Below are positions 6,208 through 7,931 of a stretch of DNA of 7,931 bases, in pieces (the stretch's first letter is position 1; each line of letters begins with the position of its first letter). A program made the translations under genes and the position numbers. The stretch covers positions 1 through 7,931 of the forward strand of contig USLX01000079.1 in the NCBI GenBank assembly GCA_900555665.1, given 5' to 3'. Source of the stretch: an uncultured Eubacteriales bacterium. GTDB taxonomy: Bacteria > Bacillota > Clostridia > Oscillospirales > Oscillospiraceae. The notes beneath the pieces are model-generated. The model had not been told where the DNA came from and ran no database searches. It worked only from the letters and a program-made list of their open reading frames with translations.

Positions 6208-7491
6208 TCACTTCACGGCGTCAAAGCCCTGCTGCAGATCGGCGAGAATGTCGTCGATATGCTCTGTGCCGATGGACAGGCGGATGGTGGTTGGCGAGAT
6301 GCCGCAGGCGCGCAGCTCCTCGTCGGACAGCTGCGAGTGTGTGGTGGACGCCGGGTGGATGACCAAAGACTTCACATCAGCCACATTGGCAAGCAGGGAG
6401 AAGAGCGTGAGGCTCTCGGTGAATTTTTTGGCCGTCTCGGCATCGCCCTTGATCTCAAAGGTGAAAATCGAGGCCGCACCGTTCGGGAAATAGCGGTCAT
6501 AGAGCTCCTTTTCCCGGCCCGCGGCGAGGGAGGGATGATGGACCTTTTCGACCTGCGGATGCTGGTTCAGGAAGTCGACGACCTTCAGCGCATTTTCCAC
6601 ATGACGCTCGACGCGCAGCGAGAGCGTCTCGAGGCCCTGCAGGAGCAGGAAGGAGTTGAACGGTGAGATCGTCGCGCCTTGGTCGCGCATGATCGTGGTG
6701 CGAAGCTTGGTGATGTAGGCGAGACCCCCCGCCGCCTCGGTGAAGACCACGCCGTGGTAGGAAGGATTCGGCTTCGAGAGGCCGGGGAACTTGTCGTTCT
6801 GCGCCCAGTCAAATTTTCCGCCGTCGATCACGACGCCGCCCATGACCGTGCCGTGGCCGCCGATGAACTTCGTTGCCGAGTGGACGACGATATCCGCACC
6901 GTGCTCAATGGGCCGGAGGAGATAGGGCGTGGCAAAGGTGCTGTCGACGATGAACGGAATGCCATGCCGATGGGCAATGGCCGCGATGGCCTCGAGGTCG
7001 ATCACATCGGAATTCGGGTTGCCCAGCGTCTCGGCGTAGAGCAGCTTGGTGTTTGGCTGAATGGCTTTTTCAAAATTCTCGGGGTCGGACGGATCGACAA
7101 ATGTGGTCGTGAGACCCTGTTCGACAAGGGTGTTGGCAAAGAGATTGTGCGTGCCTCCGTAAAGATTGGCGGCGGAGACGATATGGTCGCCCGCGATGGC
7201 AATATTCTGCACGGCGTAGGTGATGGCCGCCGAGCCGGAGGCCGTGGCCAGCGCGGCCGCGCCGCCTTCGAGCGCCGCGATACGCTTTTCAAACACGTCA
7301 CTTGTCGGGTTCATCAGACGGGTATAGATGTTGCCGCCCTCGGTCAGGCCGAAACGGCCCGCCGCCTGCGCAGAATCCTTGAAAACGTAGGACGTCGTGG
7401 CATAGATCGGCACGGCGCGGGAATCGGTGGCGGGATCGGCGCTCTCCTGGCCGACGTGAATCTGCAGGGTTTCAAATTTATAGTTAGACAT
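6208..7491 (-). CDS. metY: O-acetylhomoserine sulfhydrylase (O-acetylhomoserine aminocarboxypropyltransferase)
   Basis: 427-residue PLP enzyme of the Cys/Met metabolism family (fold type I) that joins O-acetyl-L-homoserine with sulfide to give homocysteine, the direct sulfhydrylation route to methionine. Hallmarks are FETLQIHVGQ (6-15), YTRLMNPTSDVFEKR (56-70), ASGSAAI (84-90), YAETLGNPNSDVID (152-165), and the PLP lysine K208 in HSATKFIGGHG (204-214). The length of about 427, with a spacer after the lysine, fits MetY rather than the shorter MetB/MetC/MetZ. The frame is open to a GTG at 7551, but the ATG at 7491 is chosen: AGAGGAA lies about nine bases upstream, family similarity begins there, and the extension would overlap the leader peptide. 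It is the first enzyme gene of the unit, with cysK next. Confidence 0.94.
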   Translation of the reverse strand: MSNYKFETLQIHVGQESADPATDSRAVPIYATTSYVFKDSAQAAGRFGLTEGGNIYTRLMNPTSDVFEKRIAALEGGAAALATASGSAAITYAVQNIAIAGDHIVSAANLYGGTHNLFANTLVEQGLTTTFVDPSDPENFEKAIQPNTKLLYAETLGNPNSDVIDLEAIAAIAHRHGIPFIVDSTFATPYLLRPIEHGADIVVHSATKFIGGHGTVMGGVVIDGGKFDWAQNDKFPGLSKPNPSYHGVVFTEAAGGLAYITKLRTTIMRDQGATISPFNSFLLLQGLETLSLRVERHVENALKVVDFLNQHPQVEKVHHPSLAAGREKELYDRYFPNGAASIFTFEIKGDAETAKKFTESLTLFSLLANVADVKSLVIHPASTTHSQLSDEELRACGISPTTIRLSIGTEHIDDILADLQQGFDAVK

Positions 7492-7526
7492 GGCGTTTGT
7501 TCCTCTCTGTTTTTCAAAATGATTTT

Positions 7527-7604
7527 TTAGTGACAACGGGAACGCGCGCACATTCGTCCAAACCGGAAGTTCTGTCGAAGCAGCTCGGAAAATCTCTGGT
7601 TCAT
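7527..7604 (-). CDS. Putative cysteine-sensing leader peptide upstream of metY
   Basis: A 25-codon ORF beginning MNQRFSELL and ending FGRMCARSRCH before TAA. Its ribosome site is the best in the window: AGGAGG with an eight-base spacer. Transcription should start near 7655, about 50 bases ahead. Cysteines C19 (TGC) and C24 (TGT) sit close to the stop. The stop is 35 bases before the metY ATG, too close for an independent gene and ideal for coupling. A short basic peptide with Cys codons at its end, placed before sulfur-assimilation genes, resembles the cysteine attenuator peptides described for actinobacterial cys operons. That comparison is by analogy, not by detected homology. No intrinsic terminator lies between it and metY, so control would be at the level of translation or Rho. 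The existence of the ORF and its ribosome site are seen directly; the function is inferred. Confidence 0.72.
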   Translation of the reverse strand: MNQRFSELLRQNFRFGRMCARSRCH

Positions 7605-7643
7605 CGAAGGTTCCTCCTGGTGGCTTTTTCTAATTTCATACTA

Positions 7644-7658
7644 ACCAAGTAGGTTGGT
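7644..7658. promoter_or_regulatory. Inverted repeat over the metY transcription start (candidate operator)
   Basis: ACCAA-GTAGG-TTGGT: five-base arms with a five-base spacer, immediately downstream of the -10 box and covering the expected start near 7655. A dyad in this position usually marks a repressor site. In Firmicutes, cysteine-pathway genes are often controlled by the Rrf2-family regulator CymR, so a CymR-like protein is a reasonable but unproven candidate. Confidence 0.5.
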
Positions 7659-7661
7659 AAT

Positions 7662-7690
7662 GTTATAACACCGCAGGGAGCGTTTGTCAA
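7662..7690 (-). promoter_or_regulatory. Near-consensus sigma-A promoter for the metY-cysK unit
   Basis: Minus strand: -35 TTGACA (7690-7685, perfect), 17-base spacer, -10 TATAAC (7667-7662, one base from consensus). Expected start is near 7655. A promoter this strong in front of a biosynthetic operon implies repression or attenuation downstream, consistent with the dyad and the leader peptide that follow. Confidence 0.9.
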
Positions 7691-7751
7691 GAGGCTCCTG
7701 GGCATTTTTTCTTCTCCCGGAAAAATCAATCAAAAAATATCGAAATTCCTC

Positions 7752-7779
7752 TTGCGTTTTTCAAAAAAACCGTTACAAT
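7752..7779 (+). promoter_or_regulatory. Plus-strand promoter for an RNA or gene running off the right edge
   Basis: -35 TTGCGT (7752-7757), 16-base spacer, -10 TACAAT (7774-7779). Expected start is near 7786. It points away from the metY promoter, with 61 bases between the two -35 boxes. Between them (7691-7751) I see only AT-rich sequence without a gene. Confidence 0.65.
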
Positions 7780-7785
7780 GAAGGT

Positions 7786-7931
7786 CAGGAGTGAATGTAA
7801 GGGCAGGAAGATGTGAGCCTGCTAATTTAACAATTACATGCGTACCCGAGCGTTGGCCTCACCGCCAGCGTGACATTGCATGAGTAGAAATGGCGCGTCA
7901 AGTACCGGTCGGATGGGAGGTTGCCGCCGGG
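7786..7931 (+). ncRNA. Candidate structured leader or small RNA, incomplete at window end
   Basis: No convincing coding frame starts here. The stretch offers several nested helices: ATGTAA/TTACAT (7795-7800/7834-7839) enclosing GCAGG/CCTGC (7803-7807/7818-7822); CGTTGGC/GCCAGCG (7851-7857/7864-7870, six-base loop); GTAC/GTAC (7842-7845/7902-7905) closing a multi-branch region; and CCGG-CGG/CCG-CCGG (7905-7912/7924-7930, one bulge) with a purine-rich 11-base loop. It follows a promoter directly, so it is either the 5' leader of the next gene (riboswitch-like) or a small RNA. I compared it from memory with SAM, lysine, TPP, FMN, cobalamin, T-box, tmRNA, SRP and RNase P consensus sequences and found no match. 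Confidence 0.4.

Noticed and set aside
7492..7551. GTG-started N-terminal extension of metY
   Set aside because: It overlaps the leader peptide, lacks a ribosome site and adds 20 residues not expected in the family.
7791..7813. Start-stop pairs ATGTAA and ATGTGA after purine-rich runs in the right-edge leader
   Set aside because: The spacing to the AG-rich runs is too short for normal initiation, and such pairs arise easily by chance.
7880..7931. Possible small plus-strand ORF starting MSRNGASS at the right edge
   Set aside because: There is no ribosome site before the ATG, and the region is better explained as a structured leader. It cannot be judged because the window ends.

Overview
The window looks like a chromosomal piece of a fairly GC-rich Firmicute, most likely a gut-type Clostridia member (Oscillospiraceae/Ruminococcaceae-like). 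This rests on AGGAGG-type ribosome binding sites, sigma-A-like promoters in AT-rich gaps between GC-rich genes, and clostridial-looking proteins such as MnmA with an NPCIDCN motif. The assignment is inference. All six large genes are intact. I see no insertion sequence, CRISPR array, tRNA or rRNA.

Left part (1-3125): two stacked hairpins (3-37 and 59-88) form a terminator zone. They are followed by a pair of divergently transcribed, 12-helix MATE-family efflux transporters (129-1475 minus; 1717-3084 plus). Their shared 241-base gap carries one good promoter for each direction, with the -35 boxes only 29 bases apart. The minus-strand transporter has a leader of about 100 bases with a strong hairpin. 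A compact bidirectional terminator (3093-3122) separates the plus-strand transporter from the genes converging on it.

Middle and right part (3151-7690, all minus strand, read right to left): a sulfur-amino-acid unit metY-cysK (O-acetylhomoserine sulfhydrylase and cysteine synthase) ends at a strong intrinsic terminator (5132-5174). Downstream lies pdxK-mnmA (pyridoxal/pyridoxamine kinase and tRNA-U34 2-thiouridylase), joined by an ATGA overlap. MetY and CysK fix sulfide into homocysteine and cysteine. PdxK supplies the PLP that both enzymes need. MnmA consumes sulfur that starts as cysteine and is delivered through a PLP-dependent desulfurase. The four genes therefore share a sulfur/PLP theme.

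The most interesting item lies in front of metY. A near-consensus promoter (7662-7690) is followed by an inverted repeat over the likely transcription start (7644-7658). Next comes a 25-codon ORF not previously listed among the long ORFs, with an excellent ribosome binding site (7527-7604). Its product ends in FGRMCARSRCH, with two cysteine codons near the stop, 35 bases ahead of metY. This looks like a cysteine-sensing leader peptide.

At the right edge a separate plus-strand promoter (7752-7779) drives a leader or RNA that is rich in potential helices and runs out of the window. I cannot assign it to a family.
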